From NCBI RefSeq assembly GCF_049243985.1, contig NC_135376.1:45303001-45367000 (forward strand): a DNA stretch of 64,000 nt. Direction: 5' to 3'. The notes under the pieces are model-generated. The model saw only the letters and a list, made by a program, of their open reading frames with translations, was not told the DNA's origin and did no database searches. The position numbers and the translations under genes are program-made. This DNA is from Paroedura picta. Lineage: Eukaryota > Chordata > Lepidosauria > Squamata > Gekkonidae. The first letter of the stretch is position 1. Every line of letters begins with the position of its first letter. Of this stretch, positions 24,641 to 64,000 are shown piece after piece.

Positions 24641-24854
24641 ATTCACTGATAATATTCCATTATTTTATCTTAAGCCCCATGGCAAATAATGTCCTGCCAC
24701 TTTCAAAATGCTATTATTTTAATTATTGCTGATACATTCACTGTTATCAATGTCTGCATCCATCCACCATATCATATAGGACTGCAAATGTGAAGCTTCT
24801 TAAAGTTAAGATGAATGAGCAGTAGAGTATTAACCTGAAAGAGAAGTCTCAATG

Positions 24855-25050
24855 AGAGCTATATGGCAAGAGTAACAGTGGTGGAAACTGGCAACTTGTG
24901 GTAATCCCATACGGTTTTCAAAGCAAGAGATGAACTTGGTGGTCTTCCTTGGTGGTTTCCTATCTGAATGCTAACTAGGACAGACCCTGCTCATCTTCCA
25001 AGATCTGATTAGATGGAGCTAACAATGGCCATCCATGTCAGAACATGTGG
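24855..25050 (-). repeat. 5S rRNA-derived SINE
   Basis: Plus strand: GGTTTTCAAAGCAAGAGATG, GTGGTCTTCCTTGGTGG, CCTGCTCATCTTCCAAGATC and GGCCATCCATGTCAGAACA. Second copy within 400 bases, same orientation. Confidence 0.7.
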
Positions 25051-25590
25051 AACATACGAAAATTCTTACGGTCACAGTTTGTATTTGTTAAGTTGAAATT
25101 TCTCAGACTTGTGAATGGTAAAATAGGTTTTAAAACACAAAGATTGTCTAGAACTTGTGAGAGGACTGAAGATTGGTTTCCTTCAATAGGATGCATCCCA
25201 AAAGAAGTTTAATGAGAGTATAGAATTTGACTTGATCTTTGCTATTATCATTCATACAGCCAGTCTGTGTGGAGGGAGCCTGGATGTGGACCCATGAAAA
25301 GTGAAATGTTCTCACTGGAGCCTGCATTTTAAGAACAGAAACATTTTGCAAGGACGGACCTCAGTGGTAATGAGGTCACGTGAGATAATACTTTGATTCG
25401 TGACAATATGTCCAACATCTGTTTCCACTGGTGGGAAGCAACGTAGGGGCCAAAATGTAACAAAACAGCCCAGCTCGGCTGAAGAAGTCAAGTTTCTCCA
25501 TTGCCTAGAATTCAGTGTTTATCCAAATCATCCACAGAGCTTGTCCAAGAGTGAGGCTCTCTCCATGAACAGCCTGCATCCAATGCAGCT

Positions 25591-54917
<29,327 letters not shown>

Positions 54918-56237
54918 TGCAGCAGACCAAGCAGTTTGCCCTGAAGAACACGGACAGCTCAAACACGAGTAGCAACCACTGCTGTCGGAGGAGGGCTGAT
55001 TCGTTGCGCCTATCTAACTGCTCAGTATGGCTATACCAGGTAGGTAAAGTGAAACGGCAACCTGAAGGCCTGATGGAACACGTTTCCGAATTCCAGGAAG
55101 GCACGGTTCAAGAAGAATCAGGGAAGTGCAGGTGAACAGCAGGACAGGGTGCACTCCTCTCCAAATCAGGTGTTTTGTGGATACTGCAAACAAAGCAGAT
55201 GCTAATGAACATCTGCAAATGGGACAGCTGCTTTTCCACAAAGAGTCTGGCAAGAAGCTTCCTGCTAAAGGCTGGAAAAGGGGAGCTTCTGCTGTGCAAG
55301 GTGGCAAAGTGTTGGCATGCAAAACGTCACCTAACTCCTTCCAGTAAGTGGATGTTTTTGGAGGAGAAGCCCAGGTACACCTAAGAGCAGCCAGAACAAT
55401 GGCCTGCGAAGAGATATCAGTATGGTGCAGAGCTGCTACCACCATGAGCATTTTTCCAAAATCCAGTTCATGTTTATAGACAGCAGCACACTTTTGAAGT
55501 TTACTCACATGTCTATAGAAGTGAGTAAGGGATCTTTCTTCCACTCCCCTCTAGGGGAGGCAAGAATCCTGGATCCGACCAAATAATAAAATCAGGAAAC
55601 TGGGCTGAACATTGTCACAATTCCTTCCAATGAAATCATAATGGTAATGCCATACAGAGGGAGGATCAAACTGGCAGCAATACCAGTAGGAGACAGGCAG
55701 TAGGCCTCACTATTTTCATCAAGCTTTAGAGCCATTTAACCAGCAGCTGACGAAGAGCCAGAGGGGAAAGAAGCACTCTACCTTCTGTAGCTTCCCTTGA
55801 AATCCCATGATGGGTGCAGCTGCAGAGGATGTCCTTAGGGCAGCTTTCATGCAGCACATGGATGCTGCCGCCAAACAGTGAAGTCTGATGGTGATGACCT
55901 TGGCATCTTCTCTCTCGGGAATACCTGGGAGTCAGGTGCCTGAGTTTCCAGGAGACAGGGTGACTACCTGCCCCTTGGAGCCACTGGCAGTGATGCAAGG
56001 TACGCTTGGACACACACTGCTACACAGCAAGAAGGATGTTAGGTGTGTATGCAAAGCAGCCCCCAAGTCTGGAGAGGGGGCAGAGCCCTCCCACGCTGCC
56101 TTGATCGCTGTTCTCCTCCCCCAGCAGAATACTTTCTGCCCATCCAGACCTTTAGAGAGTCCCATATCCTTTCCCCTGCCCCATCACATCACCCGATGGC
56201 TTTTCTTAAATACACAGGTGTCTTTCCCCACCTTTTT

Positions 56238-56243
56238 TTTAAT
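56238..56243 (-). terminator. Candidate polyadenylation signal for LZTS2
   Basis: ATTAAA on the minus strand followed by an A run. Position is plausible for a long 3'UTR but unproven. Confidence 0.2.
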
Positions 56244-56306
56244 TCACACTTTTCTTTTGGTTTGTACAAGAAATTTACACAGCTTGGAAAATATACAATT
56301 TCAGAA

Positions 56307-56312
56307 AATAAA
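56307..56312 (+). terminator. Candidate polyadenylation signal for PDZD7
   Basis: AATAAA on plus, about 1.4 kb after the PDZD7 stop, followed by an A-rich stretch. It lies only 64 bases from the minus-strand candidate, so the two transcripts could overlap at their ends. Confidence 0.3.
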
Positions 56313-59130
56313 GTAAAAAAAAACACAAAGTGGTGCCAAAAGTTGGGGACAGTGGGGGAAAGACAAAAGGGCAGGTCAGCCAGATTCACAGAAATGACAC
56401 GCACCAAGCTTTTCCTTTGGTCTAGTGATGTGTGCCCCCCTCTACATTCTCCAGGAGCTGTGGGCAGTACAGCACAAAAACAGCTGGGGGGGAGTGGGTG
56501 AGGATTGCCTCTTATTCTGGAATGCACAAAAATCTACATTAGCATGGAAGATTCCTGGCAAGCAGGCTGGCAGTACATACAGAGTCGTTATGCATCCTCC
56601 TGACCCCAACCTACCCAATCAAAATCTCAAGTCTATTAAATGCAGAGGAAGAAGAGGTGCTAAAGCTAAAGTCAGCCCCAAATGGTAAGCACCCCAGCAC
56701 CAATGCTGCTATTCTCCGACTGGTGTAAACAAGATGCCCAGATATGCTGGGCTTTGGCTGCATTCAGCTTACTGCCTCTGTAGGAGAAGGTTCCATGTTT
56801 GCACTGGCACAGATCATGTGCTTACAATATTCAGCCATCTTGACATGGTGGGCACATAAAGCATTCACTGTATATAGGGGGACAGAGTTGGGTGGGAGAT
56901 GGCATAAAGTGAGAGATCACGGACACTCAAAGCCCCATCTGCATAGCCCTCTGCTGTTTCTTCTATTGGATGGAGGCATTAGCACCTCAGTCTCATTTGG
57001 TGGCCCCGAGGTTCAGGTGTACTAGGTCCAAGTTAGTTTTACCCTTCAGTTTCCTGATAGCTACAGGGATACGCATGCATTTTCTTCACTTACTCAAACT
57101 GAAGGCAGCTACACTTCTTTGTATTTTGGTCATTAAGGAGTACTGAGCTTCTTTGGCATGCCCTCTGGAAAAGGCCTTTCCCCACCTCTGAAGGCAGAGT
57201 CCTCTCCCCTTCTTCTGGAGACACCAGTGCCAGCTCACAACCTCTCACAGTATCTGCCCAACAGAGGAAGGCAAGAGGCTCTCCTCCTCCTCTTCCCCAA
57301 ACAGGAATGCTGTTCTCTGAAGATGAGTCCCTCTGCCAAGAAGGTGACCAACCACTTCAAGGTGAAGGCAGAGAGCAAGCTAGGGGGACTTCCCCTGCAG
57401 CCCAAACAACCAGGGAAGCCGGTACAAGCACAGATGAACTTCCACCCTTTTAAAAAGATGGTGCTGAGTACTCAGGTGCACTCTGATCTTCAGTTATTTG
57501 CATAAAGGACAGGTAAAGCCAAAGGGCAGCACAATGCCCAATGGAAGGCAAGGAGGACCGGACAACCAGGCCCTGGTAAAGAGCTCAGCTATGGGAGGGA
57601 ACAGGGGCAGCTGGAGACTGGGGCTTTTGGAAACAACAGTTTACCCCACATAGTTCCAAGGAAAAGAAAGCCACCATGGCACTCTGCCAAACAAACTTGA
57701 GAGGGGAAAACAACATGGATAAAGTGAAAAGGGAACCTAAAACACTCAGGACCACTGGACTTCTAGGCAAGCCACTGGAGCCTGCAGGGGGGAAGAGGCA
57801 GGCCAAAAAGGGAAAGGCACTCTCATGAAGGTTTCTAAACGAGAACAGGTCTGTCCCCTAGCCCCATGCAGCAGGGGGTCCACAGAGGTGGGGCTGGCAA
57901 ACAGCACAAGGTCCTGCAACAGTCTCAGCAGCCTCAAGAGAATGGGAACATCCAAGCAATATACGAAGGGAAAGGACCTTCTCCAAGCCCAGGAATAAGA
58001 ATTCAGGGCAAGCTTCTACACATAGCTTTGGATGGGCCATATACAAATAATCCTTTGGAGAAAGGCAGTGAAGGTGGAGTGGGGCAGGAAATTAGGAGGA
58101 CTTCAAGTGTGCAGGCAAATTACTCAGCGAACAGCCAGGAATGGAGCAGCACAGGTCCCTTTCGGGTAAGATGCACGTCAGAACCTACTCCAGAAACACC
58201 CCAGGGGCTAGGTGGTCTTGGCTTATGGCCTTTTGAGAAATGCACTAAGGGATTCCAGCCCCTGCTAGCACAGGACAAGGGAGTCCAGGATGTCATCATT
58301 CTGACACAGCACAAGGAGAGAAAAGCACACAATCACACACTTCATGGAATTTGGGGGCAGGACTCAGCAGGCCAAATATCAGTCTTGCTTCTTTCATTTC
58401 TTGCCTTACTGCCTGTGAACATGCTTTGTGGAGATTCAGGGCTTGCCCACACTTGACAGGTTTTCCACAAGAGGGAGGAAAGAAGATTCGGCAGCCTGCA
58501 AAGCACCTGACACTTCACAGATATTGGGCTCCATTTAGACTAAATCTTATGCAAATGGAAGGCACTTCCATGAGTGAAAGAACTTTCCTGCCTCCCACTG
58601 CAATCCACTCATCCCACACAGGTGCTGCTCCTGAGGAAGGGGGCACACAGAGGCGGAGGGGGGAAGGGCTTTCACAGAGCCTGACCTGACCCCACCCACC
58701 CATCCAAAAGTGGGAGGGAGGGAAGGAAAAGGCAGCCAGCCTGCCCCAACCACATGCACCCAAAAGAGGGAGGGTCAGCCTGCATCCCCCTTGCTTTGTG
58801 AGGCCCAGGGGGGGGAGGGGGCACTGCTCTTCTGCCACTGTGCTGGGTCAGACAAGGTGGTGGTGGGGGCTACTGGGAAAAGTCTCAGTGAGCTCAATGG
58901 CTACTCCGCCCATGAACTGAGGCTCTAAGGTGGGAAGAGGAAACTGGCAGAAATTACACCTCCGCTTCCATTACTGGGAAATTTAGTCTGAATCCAACCC
59001 ACAGACTGGAAGCTCTACTAATGATGTAAAATATAGGGAAACCTGTCCTATTGGTGTAATCTACATGGGATAAAGAATTTCAGCTTTTCTTGCCCCAGAA
59101 CTGAGGGTTCTTTGAGTTTTGTTTTGCACA

Positions 59131-59151
59131 GGACTGGACTGGACTGGACTG
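59131..59151. repeat. (GGACT)n pentamer run
   Basis: Four GGACT units in tandem in the presumed LZTS2 3'UTR. Confidence 0.85.
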
Positions 59152-59864
59152 ACGGTCAGAGAACAGCATCCAGTTAAAAAAATAAGATAAAATCTTCTCT
59201 ACCCATTCCCTCCCATCCACGAAGTGGATCAGTAGTTAACAGGCCATTAACACTCTGACAGTCAACTCTGCTTTGTCGCCAGCCAATGGAGACCCAGTGA
59301 GGAAGGCCAGTCAAACCCCTCCCCTCCTTCCCTCCCTCCCTCCCTGCCTTAAAGCCTATCTCCAGCCCATGAAAGTGTGCCCCACAACAACAGCCAGCAT
59401 CCGGGCAGGAGACTTGAGTAGCAACCGCAGCCGGGGGGGGGGGGGGGGGGGCAGGGAGGGGCAACAGGAACTCTCAAGTGCTGTTTCCCAAGGTATGGTG
59501 AGCCCAGGAGGCATAGAGCTGCTGCTGCCCTCCTTCCAAGAGGAGGAGGAGGAAGAGTGTATCTTTTGCCAGATCCCATACTCCCTGGGAGCAACCCGAG
59601 CTGCCCTCAAGCCCGAGGCACATCTCAATGGCAGTGAATGATTTTGAGCTGGACAGGGGACTCTCCCACTGGATCCTCAAACGATGCTACGGGATGGTAG
59701 AAGTGCTACCCACATGGACTGTGCTTGTACGTTAGGCAATGCCCTCCACCACTGGACTCTGTTCTCAATTCCTCAACACAGCAGGGTTCCCTACTGAGCA
59801 TGCTCCAATTGCAGGAGCCAGAATCTCTTTCTGGCCCATTTTACGGGGCCTCCACCGAGCACGC

Positions 59865-60533
59865 TCAGATCTCAGTAGCAGCGATCTCCTCAAAGCAGAT
59901 TCCTTCACCAGTGTGCAGCTCATACTCCTCCATGTCCCGGGCCTCGAGTTCAAGGCTGAGGTGGCGCAACTGGCGCTCCATCTCGCGGTTGTGCTGGTAC
60001 ATCTGGATATAATTATGCTGCAGCTGCTTCTGGTAGCGGATGACCCGGTCCTTTTCGCTCTGCCAGGTGACGCGCTCAGCCAGGAAAGCCTCCCGCTGCT
60101 CCTCCCCTCGCCGCCGCTCGCCCAGCAGCTCTGCACGCAGCCGTTCCGCCTGGCCTCGCAACCCGTGCAGGGTGTCGGCCGCCTGCCGCTGGGCTTTCGC
60201 CTCGTCACACTCGGACAGTAGGGGGCAGAGGTCGCCACCGGCACTGCGCAGTCCACCCAGCTCATGCTCCAAGCGCCCCAGCTTCTCCCGCAGCAGCTCC
60301 GCTTCACTCCTGCGCCTTGCCAGCTCGTTGGCACAGACTTCCAGCTCCAGGGCCTTGGTGCGGGCCACCTCCTGCAGCCCCAGCACCTGCTCCTCGTTGG
60401 CTTGCAGCTCAGCCCGGGCTTCCCGCAGCTGAGCCCTGAGCAGCACCAGCTCATTGCCCCGCTGGACCACCTCTGCCTGGGACTCCTTGAGCTGCTGTTT
60501 GAGGAGGGAGATCTCACCCGACTTCTGGCACAC
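59865..60533 (-). CDS. LZTS2: LZTS2 terminal exon
   Basis: 222 codons plus stop at 59865-59867. Acceptor CCACCAG|GTG on minus, preceded by a CT-rich tract (the GA run on plus at 60541). Contains heptad-rich coiled coil, CPLLSECDEAKAQRQA and YELHTGEGICFEE near the end. Confidence 0.96.
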   Translation of the reverse strand: MCQKSGEISLLKQQLKESQAEVVQRGNELVLLRAQLREARAELQANEEQVLGLQEVARTKALELEVCANELARRRSEAELLREKLGRLEHELGGLRSAGGDLCPLLSECDEAKAQRQAADTLHGLRGQAERLRAELLGERRRGEEQREAFLAERVTWQSEKDRVIRYQKQLQHNYIQMYQHNREMERQLRHLSLELEARDMEEYELHTGEGICFEEIAATEI

Positions 60534-61631
60534 CTGGTGGGAGAGAGAGAGAGAGATCAGCGACATGGAAAAGCGCAAGCACCAAGGCCCAGTCTGGAGG
60601 AGGAAGAGGTTGGCTGCTGCCCTCTACTTCAGGCAGGCTACAGATTTAAAGCCAGGGAGATGACAGCTCCCTTCAAGGGCCTGGAGAGAAGCAAAAACCA
60701 TCGAAATGGACGTCCAAGAGCTTGCTAGTTGCAGCGGGATGAGTCCCTTTGTCAGAGCAAGTTCTCCCCAGCATAGAACAGTTTGGTTCTTGAAGAGTCT
60801 ATTACTTGGGAAGACTCTTCCCTCACAAACAAACACATGCTCTACTCGTTATCTGTCATTGAAGAGAACAGAGTCCAGGAGTGAAAGAAAGAGAATTTGA
60901 AGATTAGCAGCAGCAGCACCACCAGCACCATTGAGAAACCGCTGAAACATTCTTCAGACTTCTAAAAAAAAACCAGAAGTGATGTGATCATGTACACATC
61001 CACCCAAAGCCCTGGCCCTTCCCACCCCCTCCAGGCCCATCCATGGCCATGGGGGCAGGTTGACACGACCATATATAGTCATATTACCTGATAAATATTT
61101 AACAAATGTTAAAAGATATACAAAATTAATTGACTCCCACTCATTCGGGAAACTCTTCCAGGGCTATCAAGAAACCCAGGGTTTGATAAAACCCTGGTTG
61201 AGAAAGCCTGCAATATACTGATTGAAAGTCTTCAAGCAGCAGGTGGACAGATACTTATCCTGGATGTTGTAGGTTGATCCTGCAATGAGAAGAGGGTTGG
61301 ACTGGAGACCAGGTATGGCCCCTTCCAACTTTATGATACTATTATATTTATATGTAAACTTCCTTTAAAAAAAAAGAGGCCAAAATCTCAGAAACTCCCC
61401 CCACCCCCAGCACATACCCCTTTTCCTAATTTCACAGCAAAGCACATTCAGGAAATATCTGAAATCCTAGGATGCACACAAGTGTACCATGCTGCTGTAG
61501 GGAAGCAGGAAAAGGCATACCTCCCAGCCACTCAAAGTCAGGGTTAACAACCTGCATGGAAAAGATCAGAAAGAAAACTCCTGGGACCCCTGTGGACAGA
61601 GAGAGGGGAGCTCCTCAATGGTGGGGGGGGG

Positions 61632-61676
<45 letters not shown>

Positions 61677-62022
61677 AGGGGCAACAGAGTGGGAACCTAA
61701 AGGCTGGAAAGAACACAACTATGTCAAAGCCCTTTCTCCCAGCACTGCTCACCTCCCATTTGGTCTCCTCCAACCGCGGGCCCAACTCGGTGTGTTCCCG
61801 CTCAAAAGAAGCACAGCGTTTCTCCAGCAACTCGCGCTCTGCCAGCAGCTGAGCAAAATCCTCCTGGAGCTTCTTCTTCTCCTGCTGAAGCTGGAAGATC
61901 TGGAGCTGCAGCACTTGCTGGCTGCGCTGTGCTTTCTGTGCTGCCTGCTGGAGCTTGACTGTGCAGCCCTGCCGGAGCTCCTCCATCTCCTCCTCACAGC
62001 GCCTCTGCTTTTCCTCATATAC
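59865..62022 (-). CDS. LZTS2: LZTS2, last two coding exons
   Basis: Exons 62022-61753 and 60533-59865 (minus) encode the C-terminal 312 residues; human LZTS2 is about 669, so roughly half of the protein is present. The match to human is close: VYEEKQRRCEEEMEELRQGC, LGPRLEETKWE joined to VCQKSGEISLLKQQLKESQA, and VIRYQKQLQHNYIQMY. The whole region is a Leu/Glu/Arg-rich coiled coil (Fez1/leucine-zipper domain). LZTS2 binds katanin and beta-catenin and restrains microtubule severing and Wnt signalling. The chain ends GICFEEIAATEI; TEI fits a class I PDZ ligand. LZTS1 and LZTS3 differ in sequence, and synteny with PDZD7 supports LZTS2. Upstream exons lie beyond 64000. Confidence 0.95.
60928..61211. 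repeat. hAT-type element
   Basis: ACCATTGAGAAACCGCTGAA at the left and GGTTGAGAAAGCCTG at the right; middle ACCATATATAGTCATATTAC and GGGCTATCAAGAAACCCAGG. Related pieces lie at 11.05 and 43.0 kb. The left terminus looks truncated. In the LZTS2 intron. Confidence 0.7.
61217..61347 (+). repeat. CR1 LINE 3' tip
   Basis: GTCTTCAAGCAGCAGGTGGA, AGGGTTGGACTGGAGACCAG, CCCCTTCCAACTTTATGATA. It abuts the hAT-type element on its left. Confidence 0.8.
61634..61671. repeat. (GA)n microsatellite
   Basis: Nineteen GA units after a poly-G run, 80 bases from the donor of the LZTS2 penultimate exon. Confidence 0.92.
61753..62022 (-). CDS. LZTS2: LZTS2 penultimate exon (270 bp)
   Basis: Ninety codons, phase 0 at both ends: VYEEKQRRCEEEMEELRQGC, VLQLQIFQLQQEKKKLQEDF, then LGPRLEETKWE. 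Acceptor CCTTTAG|GTA, donor GGGAG|GTGAGC on minus. Confidence 0.95.
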
Positions 62023-64000
62023 CTAAAGGGAGGAGGAAAAGCACCTGGTTGGATTAGAAAGAGCAGCCACCCGGCATGCAGTTGCCCTTACACAGCCAGC
62101 TCAGCTCCTGCAGCACCACCACACTGTGCCTATATAAGCACTGCCCAAAGATTACTCCTTTCCTCCTTTCCTCACTGTTTGCTCCAATGTAAAAGGAAAG
62201 CTGCTGAAAGGGACTGCAGCTTCTGCGTCTCATCACAGGAGTCTGCACAGAGGAAGCAGGCAGCTGGGCAGGGGATGCTTACACAAGAAGGGAATGCAAG
62301 GAGAACATTTTGGACAGGACACAGAAGTTGTTACAGAGGCAGGAGGGGACCACAGGTGGGAAATATATAGAAGGTGAACACAAGGCCAACTTTGTAAGCA
62401 TACAGATCCTGCTACAAATGTGTCTCACCAGAAGGATTCCAGCAATAGAAACCCAAATCTCATGACCAAAAGTTTTGTTAGGTAATACAAATTAAGCTAC
62501 AAGTGATGACAGTTTAATTCGAATCCTACTGCAATGTTTACTGACTAGTTTATGCTGCCTATCTGAATTGCTTTTACGTTTTGTAACCTGCAATGAGTCT
62601 CAGTAAGACAGGCAGCCTATAAATAAAGTAAATACAATAAAATAAATTGCTAATCTAAAAAGAACAAAAACTAAGCCTGCATTTACCTTAGCTTTACCCA
62701 GGGGGAATTCTGCTGAGGGTTGACCAAAGCCCTGGGTATGCCCAGGGCCCACTCTGCCCCTCTAACTGTCTGGGTACCTCTCCTTCCCCCCCCCCCCCCC
62801 CGTCTCCAGTAGGTTAGGGGAGCTGTCCTTGGAAGCAGAGCCACTCTGCAACATCCTCCCTTTCTTCCTCACTTGGCAGCACAAAATGGTATGTTCTATT
62901 TAGCTGGTGAGAAGGCTCATGAGCAAGCAGAAAACCACAGGGGGAGGCAGGCAGTCATGGGAAGCAGCAGCAAGTATGCCAGGGCCTCAGCAGATGCCCC
63001 ACCTGGGGGATGCTGATGCTGCCCCTTTCTGTGCCCAAAGACATATATTCTATATATTAAATCACAATCTACCAGTTCTACCATATACCAACGATTCAGG
63101 GTAGAACATTTTCTGAAATGGGAAATGTTACAGAAAAATATACAGTGTTTTACCTCCAACATAATTTTTTTGATTTCTAAAGATTAGTTGATTCAGCAAA
63201 TAAACAGTTTCTCTGTGCCACCCTGAACAGACTTGTACCATTCTATGCCCTTTCAGTTCAGTGGACTTAACGTGACTTAGAATGGCACTGTCAAATTTGT
63301 AACTGATATTTTTCAGGCACTGATCTCTAGGAATTTTGTGGGAGTGTACATGTATGGTTGGAGCGAGAATCACAAATACAAACAATAATCCAAAAACACA
63401 AGTCAATTCTCTGGGTTGATTATGCAAGGCAAATGAAACCCAGGCTACAATTCTTATTTATATAATTCTTTTTACATGATAGAAGAGATAGTGTAATCAC
63501 CTATGAGACATAGAATTAACAATTAACAGAACTGATACAACACACAGTGAGTGTGAAATTAGAGTTCCCCAGTGACCTCCGTAGAAGAGACTGAAATTCT
63601 GCTGAAATAGATGAGTAGGAAAACATGGCAAGCTCATAAGATATCAAGCATAGTTCTAAAGGTTTGCTAAAATTAGTGTGTCAACAGTTTTCAATGTTTT
63701 CAGGGGAGGGTGATGCTTAAACAATATAAGGAGAGTACATGACATAATGTCTACACATTTTACAGGTATTGTTGCAATAAAAAAATTCCACACAAAACTT
63801 AGAATTTTTTTGATTGTAACATTTAAGTCACACAACTTTTTCATAAACAAGTATTCCAGTTGACCTTTGAACTGCTATTGGAACATAATTTTAACTTTTG
63901 AAAATGGTTTACTAAATATTACTCAAAAATAAACCTAAACACTCTCCTTAAGGCACCAGATAATTCTCTGGACAATTTTCCCAATCTGATTTTTTGAGAT
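62023..64000 (-). other. LZTS2 intron, to the window edge
   Basis: No further LZTS2 exon seen. A poly-C run lies at 62787-62802. The last kilobase is AT-rich with no recognisable repeat. Confidence 0.7.

Larger units (their letters stand above)
17991..25590. other. Intergenic region, otopetrin to PDZD7
   Basis: No coding exon seen apart from repeats. It must include the otopetrin 3'UTR and the PDZD7 promoter. AATAAA occurs at 18611 (inside L1) and at 18798; neither is a firm polyadenylation site. Between 21.4 and 24.4 kb I see nothing I can name. The segment around 22.95-23.1 kb is GC-richer than its surroundings. Confidence 0.6.
54918..59864. other. Non-coding stretch holding both convergent 3' ends
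   Basis: No conserved coding exon and hardly any interspersed repeat in 5 kb, which is unusual for this window and fits long 3'UTRs of PDZD7 (plus) and LZTS2 (minus). Long open frames such as 57866-58456 plus have no recognisable homology. Poly-G runs at 58809 and 59434 and a (CCCT)n run near 59325-59345 are low-complexity parts. Confidence 0.6.

Noticed and set aside
57866-58456. 196-codon plus-strand open frame
   Set aside because: No recognisable domain; lies in the presumed overlapping 3'UTRs, with competing frames on the other strand.
59739-60432. Plus-strand open frames of 130-160 codons
   Set aside because: Antisense shadows of the LZTS2 terminal exon.

Overview
The window is nuclear DNA from a vertebrate, very probably a squamate reptile and possibly a gecko. 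The evidence is GT-AG spliced genes with small exons and long introns, plus a repeat set typical of lizards: CR1, L2-like and L1 LINE ends, 5S-rRNA-derived SINEs, a Sauria-type tRNA SINE, two further tRNA-derived SINE families and short hAT-type MITEs. No prokaryotic, viral or CRISPR feature was seen. The gecko assignment is a guess from repeat flavour.

Three protein genes could be assembled exon by exon. (1) A plus-strand otopetrin (proton-channel family) gene at 9113-17990: six coding exons join in phase to 582 codons plus stop, the normal family length. (2) PDZD7 on the plus strand at 25591-54917: sixteen coding exons join in phase to 952 codons plus stop, with PDZ1, PDZ2, a harmonin-homology domain and PDZ3. 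(3) The last two coding exons of LZTS2 on the minus strand (59865-62022), encoding its C-terminal coiled coil; the rest of that gene lies beyond the right edge. PDZD7 and LZTS2 are tail to tail, as they are in human 10q24. In human the neighbour on the 5' side of PDZD7 is SFXN3. Here an otopetrin gene sits there instead.

Layout: 1-4.9 kb, no gene recognised, scattered old repeats. 4.9-5.9 kb, a strong CpG island with no assignable gene. 5.9-9.1 kb, non-coding with a SINE. 9.1-18.0 kb, otopetrin. 18.0-25.6 kb, intergenic and repeat-rich, including an L1 3' end, a Sauria-type SINE, and an L2-like LINE interrupted by a SINE and a CR1. 25.6-54.9 kb, PDZD7; its intron 7 holds a 2.6-kb antisense L2-like LINE with an open reverse transcriptase. 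54.9-59.9 kb, a 5-kb non-coding stretch that must contain both convergent 3' ends. 59.9-62.0 kb, LZTS2 exons, then its intron to 64.0 kb.

Functional theme: PDZD7 scaffolds the Usher type 2 complex at hair-cell stereocilia, and otopetrin 1 is required for vestibular otoconia, so two inner-ear-related families lie side by side. Whether that is shared regulation or chance cannot be told from this sequence. I did not find a convincing new biological system. The most interesting items are the otopetrin-PDZD7 linkage, the orphan CpG island and the nearly open LINE.
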